From: Plectosphaerella cucumerina
Lineage: Eukaryota > Ascomycota > Sordariomycetes > Glomerellales > Plectosphaerellaceae
Direction: 5' to 3'
DNA: 64,000 nt
Assembly (NCBI GenBank): GCA_020746995.1
Contig: JAGPXD010000004.1
Location: forward strand, 2,294,001-2,358,000
Shown: one piece after another, positions 45,676 through 56,835 of the stretch
Position numbering within the stretch: the first letter of the stretch is position 1
How the letters are laid out: every line of letters begins with the position of its first letter
Position numbers and translations under genes: made by a program
Notes under the pieces: generated by a model
What the model saw: only the letters and a program-made list of their open reading frames with translations
What the model was told of the DNA's origin: nothing
Databases searched by the model: none

Positions 45676-47600
45676 CTGATGTCTAAGGTTTTGGGGGATG
45701 GCGTCGATGCTGCGGTGTTCGGGTTTCTGTTTTTCTTCTGCTGGTTTGGCGCTGGACAGTGGCTCGATGAGAAGCACACCCCTGATGTTCGTTGACTTGG
45801 CTATGGCCAGGGTGGGTGGTCCGAGTCTGGGCTATCAGTCCCTGGCGTCGAGTATGGCGATGACAGCTTCACAAACGGAGACAGAAAAAAAAAGGCGGAG
45901 GCGACGTCAAGATAAGAGAGCAGCAGGCCAAAAGGCATTAACAGCCAAGGAAGAGCGCAAGCCACGCTTCTCGAAGCCCTCCGTCTCCTTCATGTTTGAA
46001 ACAGGAAGCCGGCAGCAGCACCGGCAGGACAGGGCAGGGCAAGGCAGAGTTGGGTTGGATGGATGGATGGGCTGGCCTCCCGCGCCCCCTGCAGAAACCG
46101 GTTATCATCTCCTCGTCAGTTGGGACTTTGAGGGGGCAAGTCCCGTCTCCTACTGCACTGCTCCATTTCCCCTGACCTCATTTGCCCCGTGGCCCGCCGG
46201 CTTGTGCCGCTGCCCGCCAGCCCTGATCCAGCGCTGCCATTCAATGGACTGGTCCGGCGCAGGGGTCCGGCGCGATGCCCCGTCAGCGGCGGTGATGGTG
46301 GTCTGCTTGCTAGGTTGTTCTGAGAAGGCTCGTACGGGCCAAAAGCCCCGCCCAGGATCAGGGTCTCTCTTCGACACATGCCACAAACGAGACCAACAAG
46401 ACTCCCTGGCTGATAGACGGACGACGATGTGTGGTTCGGGAAACCCATCATCGATCATCATGTGGGGGGGCGGGCAGCAGTTTGACAATCATGGATGCCG
46501 TCTCAGATGGCGATCCTCGATCATCTCCCTCCCCTCCCGCTCGTGACAGGGCCTTGGAAGTGGGCAGTTGGAGGGGAATACAGTTTTAGCGGTGCGCATC
46601 CATCCATCCATCCATCCATCCATCGTGTCTGGAATCTCGCTCGCTGCACCCCCACATTAGGAATGCCATCTCGGCCGGACGTCGTCATTCAAGGTTCTCG
46701 GCGAGGTGCATCATCGTGAGGACCGCACGACCCACGCTTCACCGCTAATACGGGATGAAGCACGGCGGTTGACTGCTTGCACCGAACATCCGGCTCCATG
46801 ACAGCCGTCTCTGACAGCGCCTTACGTCTCATCCTCCCAGCGCCAACCCCGCAGACAAGACAGAAACATCAGACGTGATGCGCCCCAGGGACCTCTCGTC
46901 CGTCGCTCAACGCAGTTCGAACAAGCGCCGCCGGTGATCGGTGGCCTGAGCTACCGCCCCTCCCCCTGTCCGCCCCTGGTGGAGACAAAACGAACAAGCC
47001 TGGACCCGGCTCGTGAGGCCCTCTCCGGTGGTGGCATGACAACCGCCCGCGGCCCCGAGACGCTGGACAGACAGCCTAGGGGTATAAGGCTTCGGGGGGC
47101 GTTCAAGACGTTGCAACGGGGCCTCCCTGGATTGCTATTTGCAGCCTCGCCCGTGGGCCGGCAGACGTACCGAGGGCTCACGCGTCGCCCATCACGCAGG
47201 GGTCATGACTCTGCCGGGCTGATTCCAAATGCCAAGTCATCGATTTGGCCGCAGTCGGCAGATGCGCGTGTGCGTCTTCTCGTTCCACACGTGCTCCTCA
47301 AGCTAGTGACAAGGGAAAGGTATTTCGTGATGAAACCGACGCGCACGCCGCGCGCCTCGTCCGTCGACTCCGTGTTTCTCGGGGCCCTTCTGCCCAATCC
47401 CAGTATATGCATCTTCTCGGGGTATCATTCGTCGCCGGGAAGCCCTCGGCTACCGCGGGCCTTCTCAAATCTTTGCCTCGGCTGCACCTTCGGCCCAGTT
47501 GTCAAGTTGGGGTGGTGATGCTGTTGCTCGAGGCAACTTGTCGAGTCACCCCCTGAGGGAGTCTTTAAAGCAGTGCAGTAAAATATATGCGTGTTTTGCT
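45676..47600. other. 1.9-kb gene-poor region
   Basis: No supported gene on either strand; translations of the open frames are Arg/Ser/Pro-rich without motifs. A CATC microsatellite lies inside. Confidence 0.45.
46597..46624. repeat. CATC microsatellite (7 copies)
   Basis: Seven exact tetranucleotide copies in intergenic DNA; likely length-variable between isolates. Confidence 0.85.
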
Positions 47601-48139
47601 TCAGGCCGGCGGCGTGTCGTGGACCACGATGAGGAGGTATTTGATGTCGGGGACAATCACCAGCTCCTGCTTCTTCGTCCGCAGTCGCAGCAGCTTCAGC
47701 TCGTCCTGTCATTGCCCAACGAGTCAGCTGCGTCCTCAAATCTTGTCTCGTGCACTTCGTCCAGGAGCTTACCTCTGCATCCAGCTCTTCCACGAGCGCG
47801 CCGGAGGCCTGGATCCACGCCCACACCTTGGCGGCGACCTCCTCCAGGCCCCGCGCCTCGCCGTTCTGCGCACCCGCGGGGTCGCCCGAGAAGGAGAGAT
47901 TCCGCGGTCGCCCCGATAGTGCTGATGTTGCCGAGCTCAGCGATGACAGTTGGCCAGTGGTGCGGAGTATCGCGCCCGTCGCGCGGTCGAGGACAATGGT
48001 CGCCTTGACGCCCTGCTTCTTGGACAGGCGGTCGAGCTTCTCGTCGAGCGCATCTTGGCCGTTTGTCTGTTGTCGCATGGTCAGAGTAATGTCGATAGCT
48101 CCCGTAGCTCGCCGCACTCACGTTCGTTCGGTCTGTCAT
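47601..48139 (-). CDS. Dynein light chain, roadblock/LC7 type (138 aa, 3 exons)
   Basis: Homodimeric light chain that binds dynein intermediate chain in the microtubule motor. Exons are 48122-48139 (MTDRTN), 47773-48066 and 47601-47705; junctions are GTGAGT/ACAG and GTAAGC/ACAG, both phase 0. The roadblock fold is readable: EKLDRLSKKQGVKATIVLDR, then TGAILRTTGQ, a ~30-residue Ser/Gly-rich insert (SGRPRNLSFSGDPAGAQNGE), a helix (EEVAAKVWAWIQASGALVEE), and the strand pair DELKLLRLRTKKQELVIVPD and IKYLLIVVHD. The R-T-K-K-x-E-x-x-[IV]-x-P-D block is diagnostic of the DYNLRB group rather than LAMTOR or MglB homologues. The insert makes it longer than the ~96-aa animal protein. Confidence 0.85.
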
Positions 48140-48565
48140 GGTGATGGGCGTCGAGGGGGGGTGATGTTGTCGCCAGCAACGGCCAGTGAGGGCAGCAAAG
48201 CTGTGGTCGCAGCTCGTAGCACAACACAGGACGGGAGCTCTGGACCGGCCCACACAGCAACCGTGGCCCAGCGTCACTGCCACGCTGTTACAGCAGCACA
48301 GCGCCCCGGCAGTGCCACGCCGCACCGTCATGTCAAGTTCTCCACCGTGGAGCCAATCCCGGAGTGCTCGGTTCTGCCGCTCGATACCGCCAAATTTTTC
48401 AACGTCAATCGTGAATTCTTCATCGACAGGCCGAGTCAAGTAAGAATCAGTGTTGCAAAGCATTTTCGTGTCGAAAACATCGTCCAAGGAGTCAATAAGA
48501 CGGGAAGTTCTCCGAGAAGAATAATTCGACAAAGGTCCGGCCGGTAGCCACACTCCAACGCCAAG
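48140..48565. promoter_or_regulatory. 426-bp divergent promoter: roadblock light chain (-) and IPI1 (+)
   Basis: This short segment must serve both genes, whose start codons face away from each other. No TATA or CCAAT box is obvious. No other gene is supported in it. Confidence 0.55.
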
Positions 48566-49650
48566 ATGGGCTCCAGCATGAGGAAGAAGAAGGAGAAGGC
48601 CAAGGACTTTCAAGTAAGAGAAAACCTGACACCCGAAGCCGCAAGCTTCCGGCAGGAATATCACTGACACGGCCGTAGAAAACCAAGCTCAAGGTCGGCA
48701 AGGCAAAGGCAAAGCCGGCCAACTTTACAGACACCAGCTTCAAGTCAAAGTCCATCTCCATGGGCCAGCAGAGTCTTCATACAGAAGCCCCTGAAACCGG
48801 AGTCCAGTTCAAGCACAGTCTCTCCGTCTCCACCTCATCAAAATCAGAAAAGGCCCGCCGCGAAGCCTTGTCGAGTCTCACTTCACAGCTAGCCATGGGC
48901 ATCAACCCCATCGGCACCCCGACGCTCCTCGGCAAGCTGCTGCCCCTCATCTCCGATGCCTCGGGCCCCGTACGGACCCAGCTCCTCAAGCTCTTCCGGA
49001 TGTTGCAGGCATCCGACGTCCGAAACCACGCCGAGAGGTGTGTCATGTACGTCCGCGCCGGCCTCACCCACCTCTCGACAGAGATCAGCAACGACGCCCT
49101 CTCTGTCCTCGAGTGGCTCTTGGACGTCGCCCAGGACCAGGTCGTCTCGTGTCCAGGCGGCTGGGTCAAGACCCTCAACAGCTTCTGCGCTCTCATGGGC
49201 TGGTCCGTCTCGACGACGGGCGGCTGGACGGCGGCACCCAAGGCCGGCCTGCGCACAAAGGATGCCCAGTCGCGCGCCCGCCAACTCGCCGTCCTTGCCC
49301 GTTTCATGGACATTGGCCTTCGCCTCGAGGCCGCCGCCGAGCGCGACCCCAACGCCTACTGGGCCGCCATCTATGCTCCACCGCGGACGCCGCATGCTTT
49401 CTCGTACCTGAACCTCTTCGGGACGAGGCGCGACGAGGAGGCCGAGATGTACAACGATCGCGAGTCGCGGCAGCGGGTGTTCCACCGGCGCTTCGAGACG
49501 TCATTTTCAAAGGGCATAGAGCAGGCCAAGAAAGAGGGCGGCCTCATAGGTCGGTCCGCCGTGGCGCTGGAAAAGGCCCTCAAGGACGGCATGGCCGGGT
49601 TCGAGCCAACGACGGCCGTCGATCCCCAGGATCTCCTGGACCTGTGGTGA
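48566..49650 (+). CDS. IPI1: Pre-rRNA-processing protein Ipi1 (339 aa, 2 exons)
   Basis: Component of the Rix1 complex (Rix1-Ipi1-Ipi3; human PELP1-TEX10-WDR18) that acts with Rea1 on pre-60S particles and ITS2 processing in the nucleus. Exon 1 is 48566-48613 (MGSSMRKKKEKAKDFQ) and exon 2 is 48679-49650 (GTAAGA/CGTAG, phase 0). The junction gives AKDFQ-KTKLKVGKAKAKPANFTD and TSFKSKSISM, the conserved Ipi1 start. HEAT-like helices follow: EALSSLTSQLAMGINPIGTP, LLGKLLPLISDASGPVRTQL and RAGLTHLSTEISNDALSVLE, in the typical order. The C-terminal part is charged and helical. Length matches the family (~330 aa). Confidence 0.92.
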
Positions 49651-50360
49651 CGCGTTGTCTCACGCGTAGCTGTCTTCCAAGTAAAAGAATATACCCGAGA
49701 CTACGAGCGATGAAATCGATCAGGGGTTCCTGCAGTGATTTGTGACGACCACTGCGTTTGCAGGTCTGTCCAATGGCACCACGAGATGAGCTCTAGACTC
49801 CCCAGCTCGAGCTGCAAGTAGCCGTCTCAACATGGCATCTGGATCATCCTGTCCTTCTTCAGGCAGTTCGATGGAAGAACTGGTGTCTTCGACGCAATCG
49901 ACGTGTTCATCTCACGGCTGCGTACTTGCACGTACCTTGCAGCTGCCAGACACATGTGGCTTTCCCGGCCTGCAGCACTTGCATGGAGTGGACCAAGCCA
50001 AACGGCGAGATTGCCCCACACCAAGGCGGTCCGATGCACCTGGAGATGGTCCTGCCTCCACGATCTCGGGCTCAGGCTGTTGCCATGCCGATTCTGTGCC
50101 TGCCCAGCCAGCTACCACCTGCCGATGCAAGATGCAAGTAGGTATGGTCAACGCAACGGGCTACTACGGGAGGCACAAGGAGGAATAATTTTAAAAGGCC
50201 AGTGTCTAGGTAACTGCCCTGACACCTGACAGACGTGTCTCCCCACTGGCGGCCCTTTTTCGTCATGGAAAGGCATGAACTCCTGCAAGCAGCCCATCTT
50301 GAAGGCGCCTTCCCGGTCCTTTTGATGTCGTATAAAGGCTAAGGTAGATACCCACCTAAG

Positions 50361-50406
<46 letters not shown>

Positions 50407-50777
50407 CAGCTCCTGTAGGCTTGTCTCGGCCGCTCCTTCCTGTGCCTTCCCGGCCAGGCACCTGGGACCTGCCTGCCTGCCTTGCTGCCCACCCTGTGCC
50501 TGGTGCACTTGCCTTGTTGGACGGGATGGAATGCCATCCAAACAAGGCAGGCAGGCGCTCAAAATCAGCCAGTCGCCCCTGCCCACCCTTTTGTTGCCCA
50601 CAGCAGGTAAAAAACAAAATCCCCCTCTCCTCTTTGCCCGCCCACCCAACTCGCCAACACTGTCACCATCACCCATCAACTTTTGCGAGTTCTCGCACTC
50701 CCCCACACGCAACTCTTCGTCATCAACAGCTCTTCTTGTTCCACAGTCATTCGAATCTGTACTCTTCGTCATTCACA
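49651..50777. other. Intergenic region and leader of the DEAD-box helicase gene
   Basis: No supported gene. A CTAGGTAAC word (about 50206), an AAGGTAGATACCCACCTAAGG stretch (about 50341-50361) and a GCT repeat occur in the proximal 600 bp; the last 150 bp are C-rich leader (CCACCCAACTCGCC, CATCACCCATCAAC). Confidence 0.45.
50364..50402. repeat. GCT trinucleotide repeat, 13 copies
   Basis: Thirteen uninterrupted copies, 376 bp upstream of the DEAD-box start and probably in its promoter or leader; not part of a supported reading frame. Confidence 0.9.
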
Positions 50778-52763
50778 ATGGCTGAAGCGTACGATACCAC
50801 CGACCTGGCGGCGGCTCTCCCCGATGAGCCCCAGGCCCAGGCCGCCGCCCAACGCGCTCCCATCCAGGAGGGCTGGGTTCAGCCCCAGGCCGCCATCTAC
50901 GACGCCGAGGCCGCAGGCTGGGAGGGAAACGCTCCAGTCTATGAGTTCGACCCTACCGCCGTCGAGTATGGTGAAGTTGGCCCCCGCCACCCTGAGCTCG
51001 AAGAGCAGCTCTTCGGCCGACCTGAGACTCGTGGAGTCGATGCTGTGGGCATCAACTACAACATGTAAAGTTTTTCATCCATCGTCCAGAGACTCGTCAC
51101 TGACCATTACTCAAAGCATCGACACCATCGAGGTGAAGCAGCGGGGTGAGCATCAAATTGTCCCGATCACCACCTTCGCGGAGGCTGGCCTTCACCCAGT
51201 CATGCTGGAGAACGTCGCCATGGCGGGCTACAATGCGCCCACCCCCATCCAGCGTTACACGCTCCCAGCTGTCCGTGACGGACAGGACATCGTTGCCATT
51301 GCCCAGACTGGTCAGTACTTCCGCTCTCAAACTGTTTTTGAACACTCACTGACATTGTCTCTCATCAGGCTCTGGCAAGACCGCCGCCTACCTGATCCCC
51401 ATCCTCAGCAAGCTGATGGGCAAGGCCAAGAAGCTCGCGGCTCCGCGTCCGAACCCCGCTGAGTTCATTCAGGGCGTCACGCTGCCCGTCCGCGCTGAGC
51501 CGCTCGTCGTCGTCGTGTGCCCGACCCGTGAACTCGCGGTTCAGATCTTCAGCGAGGCTCGCAAGTTCTGCTACCGCTCCATGCTGCGCCCCTGCGTTGC
51601 CTACGGTGGTGGTTCCATGCGCGATCAGATCGAGCAGCTTGGCAAGGGCTGCGACATCCTCATCGCCTCCCCCGGTCGTCTTCAAGACTTCATCAACCGC
51701 CCCAACGTCCTCACCATGAGCCGTCTTCGCTACCTCGTCCTCGACGAGGCCGATGAGATGCTCCAAGACGACTGGTCTGAGGACCTCAAGGCCATCATGA
51801 TCGACTCCGGTATGTCGTGGCCGCCTCCGCTCTTCACTTGTCTCCTCCCCCACTAACAATGCATTACAGACCAGGAGGCCAGCAACGTCAAGTACATGCT
51901 CTTCTCTGCCACGTTCCCCTTCGAACTCCGCGAAATGGCTCGCCAGCACCTGGACGTTGGCCATTCTCAGATCAATGTCGGCCGCATTGGAAGCACCCAC
52001 GGCAACATCCTCCAGCGTGTTGAACTGGTCACGCCCGAGATCAAGCGTGCCCAGCTGATCACGGCGCTCGAGAGCATTCCTCCCAGCCGCACCATTGTCT
52101 TCGTCAACTCGAAGCGCACCGCCGATGAGGTTGACGACTTCCTCTACAACATGGGCTTTCCATGCACGTCGATGCACGGAGACCGTACCCAGCTGGAGCG
52201 CGAGGCTGCCATGCGTTCCTTCCGCGCCGGAAAGAGTCCCATCCTGGTGGCCACTGGTGTCACTGCTCGCGGCATTGATGTCCGCAACGTCAAGCATGTC
52301 ATCAACTACGATCTTCCCAGCATGGATCATGGCGGCATTGAGGAGTACACTCACCGCATCGGTAAGTTGCTATGCCCAAACAAAGTTTTCATTACTCGGA
52401 TACTGATTCTCTCCAGGTCGCACCGGTCGCATGGGCCACCGTGGTGTCGCCACTTCGTTCTACGATGCGGATCGTGATGAACCCATCTCCAGCGTGCTGG
52501 TTCGTACCCTGCTCGAGACTAGCCAGGATGTGCCGGAGTTCCTCCAGTCCTACATGCCCGAGGGTGATGACCTCGTCAACCTCCGATGGGAGATCAACTC
52601 GAACCCTGATGAGCGTCCTCAGGATGTTGACGGTGGCTTTGGCGGCGGCGACTTCGGCGGTGGCGACTTTGGCGACGACGCTGATGGCGGTGCTGGGTGG
52701 ACTCAGGATGATGATGCCGGCAACACCACCGCTCCTGCCGAGGCCGCCACTCCTGCGTGGTAA
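50778..52763 (+). CDS. DEAD-box RNA helicase, Ded1/DDX3-Vasa-like (586 aa, 5 exons)
   Basis: ATP-dependent RNA helicase. Exons are 50778-51064, 51117-51310, 51369-51809, 51870-52361 and 52417-52763; every junction restores a motif. Q motif: GYNAPTPIQRYTLPAV; motif I: AQTGSGKT across the exon 2/3 junction (Lys ~164); Ia: CPTRELAVQ; GG: AYGGGSMRDQ; Ib: ASPGRLQDF; II: VLDEADEM (Asp ~286); III: SAT (~320); IV: RTIVFVNSKRTAD; V: ILVATGVTARGIDV; VI: HRIGRTGRMG. The domain order and Q-motif sequence match the Ded1/DDX3/Vasa clade. Unlike Ded1, the N-terminal ~95 residues are acidic and Ala/Gln/Pro-rich without RGG motifs, and the C-terminus has GGGDFGGGDFGDDADGGAGW with an acidic instead of basic character, so a divergent paralogue is likely. 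Confidence 0.9.
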
Positions 52764-53092
52764 TTGTGCCGATCAAGGATCATGAGTCAATCCCGAATGT
52801 TTGGAGGTTCTTTCAGGTCGCGGAACAGGTAGCTGTACAGTTCAGGCAAGGGAGAGAGAGGAAAGGAAGAGAGTCCAGAGTGGTTCAGGAAGGACCTGGC
52901 AGATGTCACAAGGTTTTCAGTCAAGGAGGCGGCAGCGTCGAGTAGCCGTTTGAGATGACTAGGATCTGCCTGGAATAGACACGAGAAAAAAACACACGCT
53001 GGGTCGCCTTGTGATGCAGAGTTTGGAGCTCCAGTGAAGCCGAGATGATTTATTTATCTTTAAAGCGCTCTCAAAACATGGCTTGAGACCCC
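52764..53092. other. Convergent intergenic region
   Basis: 330 bp between the DEAD-box gene (+) and phosphopantothenate-cysteine ligase (-). It holds only 3' flank sequence. Confidence 0.4.
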
Positions 53093-54358
53093 TCACGAGG
53101 TCGCGCCTTGTCTTGTAGACTCTTGCCTCTGCTCGTAGGAGCTGATGTGATGGTCGTGCAGTTCTTCGACGGCGGGGATGATGAGGCTCTCAATCTCGAC
53201 GTCCGGGTCGCCCTCCGGCAGGGTGGCGGGGTCGAGGGGCTTGTCCTCGGCAGGGACCGATCCTGACGAGGAGGGGTGGGTGGCAACGGCGGGGACCCTG
53301 ACCCATTTGTCAGGGCGGCCGGGGCTCACGAAGACGACCTCCCACTTGCGGGTGGTCAGGAGGTTGCCGACGACGAGGTGGTGCTGGTACCTGTCGAGGG
53401 AGTAGCGGGCCTTGTGGACGAGGATGGCAGGGTCTGTCTCAAGCTTGAAGCTGACGATCATCTGGTTGGGGGCCCATCCGTCGACGAGGTTCTTAAGGAA
53501 CTTGGGGACGGGGTCGAGGTCGACGACGAGGCGCTTGGAGCGTGGGACGGCGGGGGAGGAATCAAAGTTGTCAAAGGCCTCCTCGTCTGCGGCCTGGAGA
53601 CGGTCCGTGGCGGTGGTGCTCTGGATCTTGTGCTCGGCCATGCGGTCGGGGGGCACGAAGAAATCGGAGACGGCGGCGGCGAGGTAGAGCAGGCCGCTGG
53701 GGCCGAGGGGCCGCATGAGGCTGGCGATGGCGCGCAGCTCGTGGAGATAGTCTGTGATTGTGACGAAGGGGATCGTGAGGAGAAGGCCGCGGTCCTTGGC
53801 GGCGTTGTACTTGCGCAGGACGGCGAGCATCTTGTCCTGATGCTCGGGGCTGACGACAACGGCGCCGCGGTCGTCCTCGCGCATGAAGTCGAGGAAGCAG
53901 TCGGTGGCGTGGGAGTAGTGGCGGCTGTAGGGCTGGAGGGAGAACTGGCGGTGGAGGAAGATGACGCCGTAGCCGGACTCGAGGAAGTATTCGGCAGAGG
54001 TGGCGCCGCGGGTGCCGGCGCTGAAGTTGTCGATGAAGCGGACCGTGTTGCGCTCGAGGGGGACGGTTGTGCCGCCGGAGGTGACGAGGACGACGCGGCG
54101 GCCGGCGGCGGCGTGCTGGGCGATGAAGACGCGAGCGAGGGATTCGTGGTGGGGAAGGGTTTTGGGAGGGGGGTTGGAGGAGAAGTAGTGGTCCTCCAGC
54201 TCGTCGTGGCTGGTGGAGGAGGCCATTGTGGAGGATGAGGAGGAAGCGGAAGAGAAGACTGAGGATGTTGGTGAGGATGGCCGGGAGGGGATGTTGGTGT
54301 TGATGTTGAAAGAGAGGCTCAGTGAGGGCGGTTGAGGGTGCGAGTGAGTCTGGGCCAT
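53093..54358 (-). CDS. CAB2: Phosphopantothenate-cysteine ligase, Cab2-like (421 aa)
   Basis: Joins 4'-phosphopantothenate with cysteine, the second committed step of coenzyme A synthesis. Intronless. The N-terminal ~60 residues are Ser-rich. The enzyme body starts at HDELEDHYFSSNPPPKTLPH and has the nucleotide-binding loop VLVTSGGTTVPLERNTVRFI, followed by DNFSAGTRGATSAEYFLESG, the CoaB-family SAG motif, and YLAAAVSDFFVP (product-binding region). Later come MIVSFKLETDP and RYQHHLVVGNLLTTRKWEVV, typical of eukaryotic PPCS. The start was set at MAQTHSHPQP; an in-frame Met about 45 codons downstream (MASSTSHDELED) begins closer to the conserved body and could be the true or a second start. Confidence 0.9.
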   Translation of the reverse strand: MAQTHSHPQPPSLSLSFNINTNIPSRPSSPTSSVFSSASSSSSTMASSTSHDELEDHYFSSNPPPKTLPHHESLARVFIAQHAAAGRRVVLVTSGGTTVPLERNTVRFIDNFSAGTRGATSAEYFLESGYGVIFLHRQFSLQPYSRHYSHATDCFLDFMREDDRGAVVVSPEHQDKMLAVLRKYNAAKDRGLLLTIPFVTITDYLHELRAIASLMRPLGPSGLLYLAAAVSDFFVPPDRMAEHKIQSTTATDRLQAADEEAFDNFDSSPAVPRSKRLVVDLDPVPKFLKNLVDGWAPNQMIVSFKLETDPAILVHKARYSLDRYQHHLVVGNLLTTRKWEVVFVSPGRPDKWVRVPAVATHPSSSGSVPAEDKPLDPATLPEGDPDVEIESLIIPAVEELHDHHISSYEQRQESTRQGATS

Positions 54359-55145
54359 GGTGTTAGTTGGGTCTGGAATATTCACTTGAAGAGTGGTGTT
54401 GGAAATAGCAGTCCGAAAATTGAGATAGGCGAGATATGAAAGCAAAAGGTTTGGGTCATGGCTGCATGGTATTGGGAAGGAAGAGGCTCATAAGTGAGGC
54501 AAAGCCAACACCAATGACTGGCTGGCTTGAAGTTGGTCTCCGTGGAAGCCGATGGGTCGTCCGTCACACGACGGCCGAATATACTACCTCGGCCCGGCAC
54601 AACCGGGCCCACGGAGCCGGCACCCATGACCACCATTAGGTCCAGGACTGGGGTTACATCTGAGTACATATCCCCAGCTGATGCTACTGGCAGCAGCTCT
54701 TGGATTGTATGACTCCCATATCTTCAAGCCGGACAAGTCGTGGGGCCACCGCTGGGAGGGAGAGACAACCAGAGAGATAAGAGCCAGGACTTACCTAGAA
54801 AGTACCTCGAATAGGATAGTTGCTTCCAAGAGGGTGCTCGGCTGATCCGCACGCCCGAAAGTCAAAAGGGATAATAGGGCACGGCGAGTCCAAAGGGCAC
54901 GGAGTCAGGTTTAAAGACCGCGCGGAGCGACGAGGACCGACCGAGGCCCGTGCGCCCGGTCCACTTGCCATCTTCCGGGACAGATTCTTCGGCGGACATT
55001 TGGGCACGTAACGTCCGAGGCATCGGGTCCGCTCCGGCCGGCCGGGCTCCATCTAGCTGGGTGAGAGAGAACATGATCTGATTGCTTTTTTCCCTGCCAA
55101 AACGCCACACCCAGCATAAAGCCCGAATATGTACAGCTTTTCCCC
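54359..55145. other. Intergenic region between ligase and MCT-like transporter genes
   Basis: About 790 bp, upstream of the ligase and downstream of the transporter (both minus). It contains TACCTAGAAAGTACC (54792-54806), similar to a word near 62521. No gene is supported. Confidence 0.4.
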
Positions 55146-56835
55146 CTAGAAAATGGCAAGCAGCTTCCATCCCACGCATACAACCTTGGCTCCCCAGAGC
55201 GCGACCGCAGAGCCAACGTAGACCACGCCTGTCATAATAATAAGACCCCAGTAGTCGCCCCCGTTGGCTGACAGCACCTCGCCGCCGATGGGAATGCCGA
55301 TGAGGCATGCGAAAGACACCTAGACCACTATTAGCTTGTCACATTCTCGCAAATGGCCTCGGGGTACTCACCATCGTGTACGTCGTCGCATAGTACCGCC
55401 CATAATTCTCCGTCCGGCACAGCCTCCCAATACACACCGGGCTGATGGAGATGTTATTCCCGCTCGCGAAACCAAACAGCAACACAAACACCACTACGCC
55501 CGCCGTCGTCCCTCCAAAGGGCAGCCAGACCGCCAAACACGCGAAGACGCTCAGCAGCACGGCCAGGATATTCGAGTTGAAGGCCCCAAAGTGGTCTCCC
55601 CACCATCCCGCCAGCACTCTCCCCAGGACACTTCCAGCGTTAAGCACCGCCAGGATGCGGTAGCTAAAGTCAACGTCGAACCCCTGCCGGACCATGTAAC
55701 TCGAGATGTAAGTCAACGGGATAAAGAGGGAGAATTCGAGCAAGAAGACGCCAACGGTCGTCAGCGCAAAAGCTGGGTCGCGCAGGATGCGCAGGTCAGG
55801 ATGCGGCGTCGCGTCGCGAGCGGGAGGGAGCCGAGTGCGGATCAGGAGGTTTGCGGCGCCGCAGAGCACAAGGCATATGAACGCCACGATGCGCACTGCC
55901 CAGGCGAAGCCCACGCGGTCGAAGAGGGCGTGCAGAGCCAGTGGGAAGGCGATGCCACCCAGTGAACCACCCGTCGATGCAACGCCTGTCGCCAGACCTC
56001 GACGCTCCCTGAACCAGTGGCCCACGGCCGCGATTGAAGGAGTGAAGAGCAGCGATGCTCCGAACCCGTGGAGCACACCGAACGTGAGCATGAAGTGCCA
56101 GTATTCTGCACATATGTGTTAGCCAGCTTTCCCTCCCTCCCCTAAGGACTTCGACCTACGTGTCGAGATGCTCAGCAGCATCAAGCTCACCACCAGAAGT
56201 ATGGTCCCCGCGAGAACAAGCCATCGCGCTCCATACTACGACATGCCGAGTTAGTAGTTGCTTCTTTAGGCTGTGTCGGGAGCTACGGGAGCCTGTGGGA
56301 GTCATGCCACATGGGTATGAGAGCAGGAGCAGCTCCTGACACAGCTGGATTAGGGTCCGCGTTGACGTACCTTGTCGAAAATCGGCCCAATGTAAATACC
56401 ACACCCAAACACCAAAAAGGTGTACACCGAAAACACCCATCCCACAGCGCCCTCGTCGTAACCCGCAAGTTGATGCGAGCCGATATAAGTGTGAAATGTG
56501 GCCAAACTGTTCATGATCCCCAGCGCCGAGAACAGCGCGAGCCAAGATCCCAGCACCACCGACCACGCCTGCCACCCGCCCTCAGGGAACGTCGGCTCCT
56601 CATCGTCGCCCTCGTCGCTGCGGCCAATGTCGTCTTCGGCCCCTGATCCGGATCCGGACCTCGACCTGGTCGGCTCCGCCCACGGCCGTGTCTCTCGCGA
56701 CGTCGAGGGCAGGTCCTTGGTCACGCTGCCCTCAGCCGCCAGCCGCTGCGCCGCGCTCTCATGCTTCTGCAACGTCCTCGAGTCGTCCACCGAAGGAGAC
56801 CGCTGCCCCTTTTCGGAAACCTTTTCAAACTCCAT
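55146..56835 (-). CDS. MFS transporter, monocarboxylate-transporter-like (482 aa, 4 exons)
   Basis: Plasma-membrane carrier of the fungal MCT/Mch group within the major facilitator superfamily. Exons are 56371-56835, 56160-56235, 55372-56105 and 55146-55319. Splicing joins GPIFDK-YGARWLVLAGTI, then LLSIST-QYWHFMLTFGVLHG, and finally YATTYTM-VSFACLIGIPIGG. The N-terminal ~85 residues are hydrophilic and acidic. The TM1 entry EEPTFPEGGWQAWSVVLGSW is the MCT-family opening (D/E-G-G-W-x-A-W). TM4-5 shows GVLHGFGASLLFTPSIAAVG and HWFRERRGLATGVASTGGSL, family hallmarks. A late TM has RILAVLNAGSVLGRVLAGWW. The 3' end is in a 174-nt last exon. Substrate unknown; many fungal members move monocarboxylates or siderophore-like acids, so I leave it generic. 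Confidence 0.85.

Noticed and set aside
51365..52354. 329-codon open frame opposite the DEAD-box helicase
   Set aside because: It runs across several introns of the real gene, and its composition reflects antisense codon bias.
53276..54238. 320-codon open frame opposite phosphopantothenate-cysteine ligase
   Set aside because: Val/Gly/Glu/Asp-rich antisense shadow; the opposite strand has a complete enzyme.
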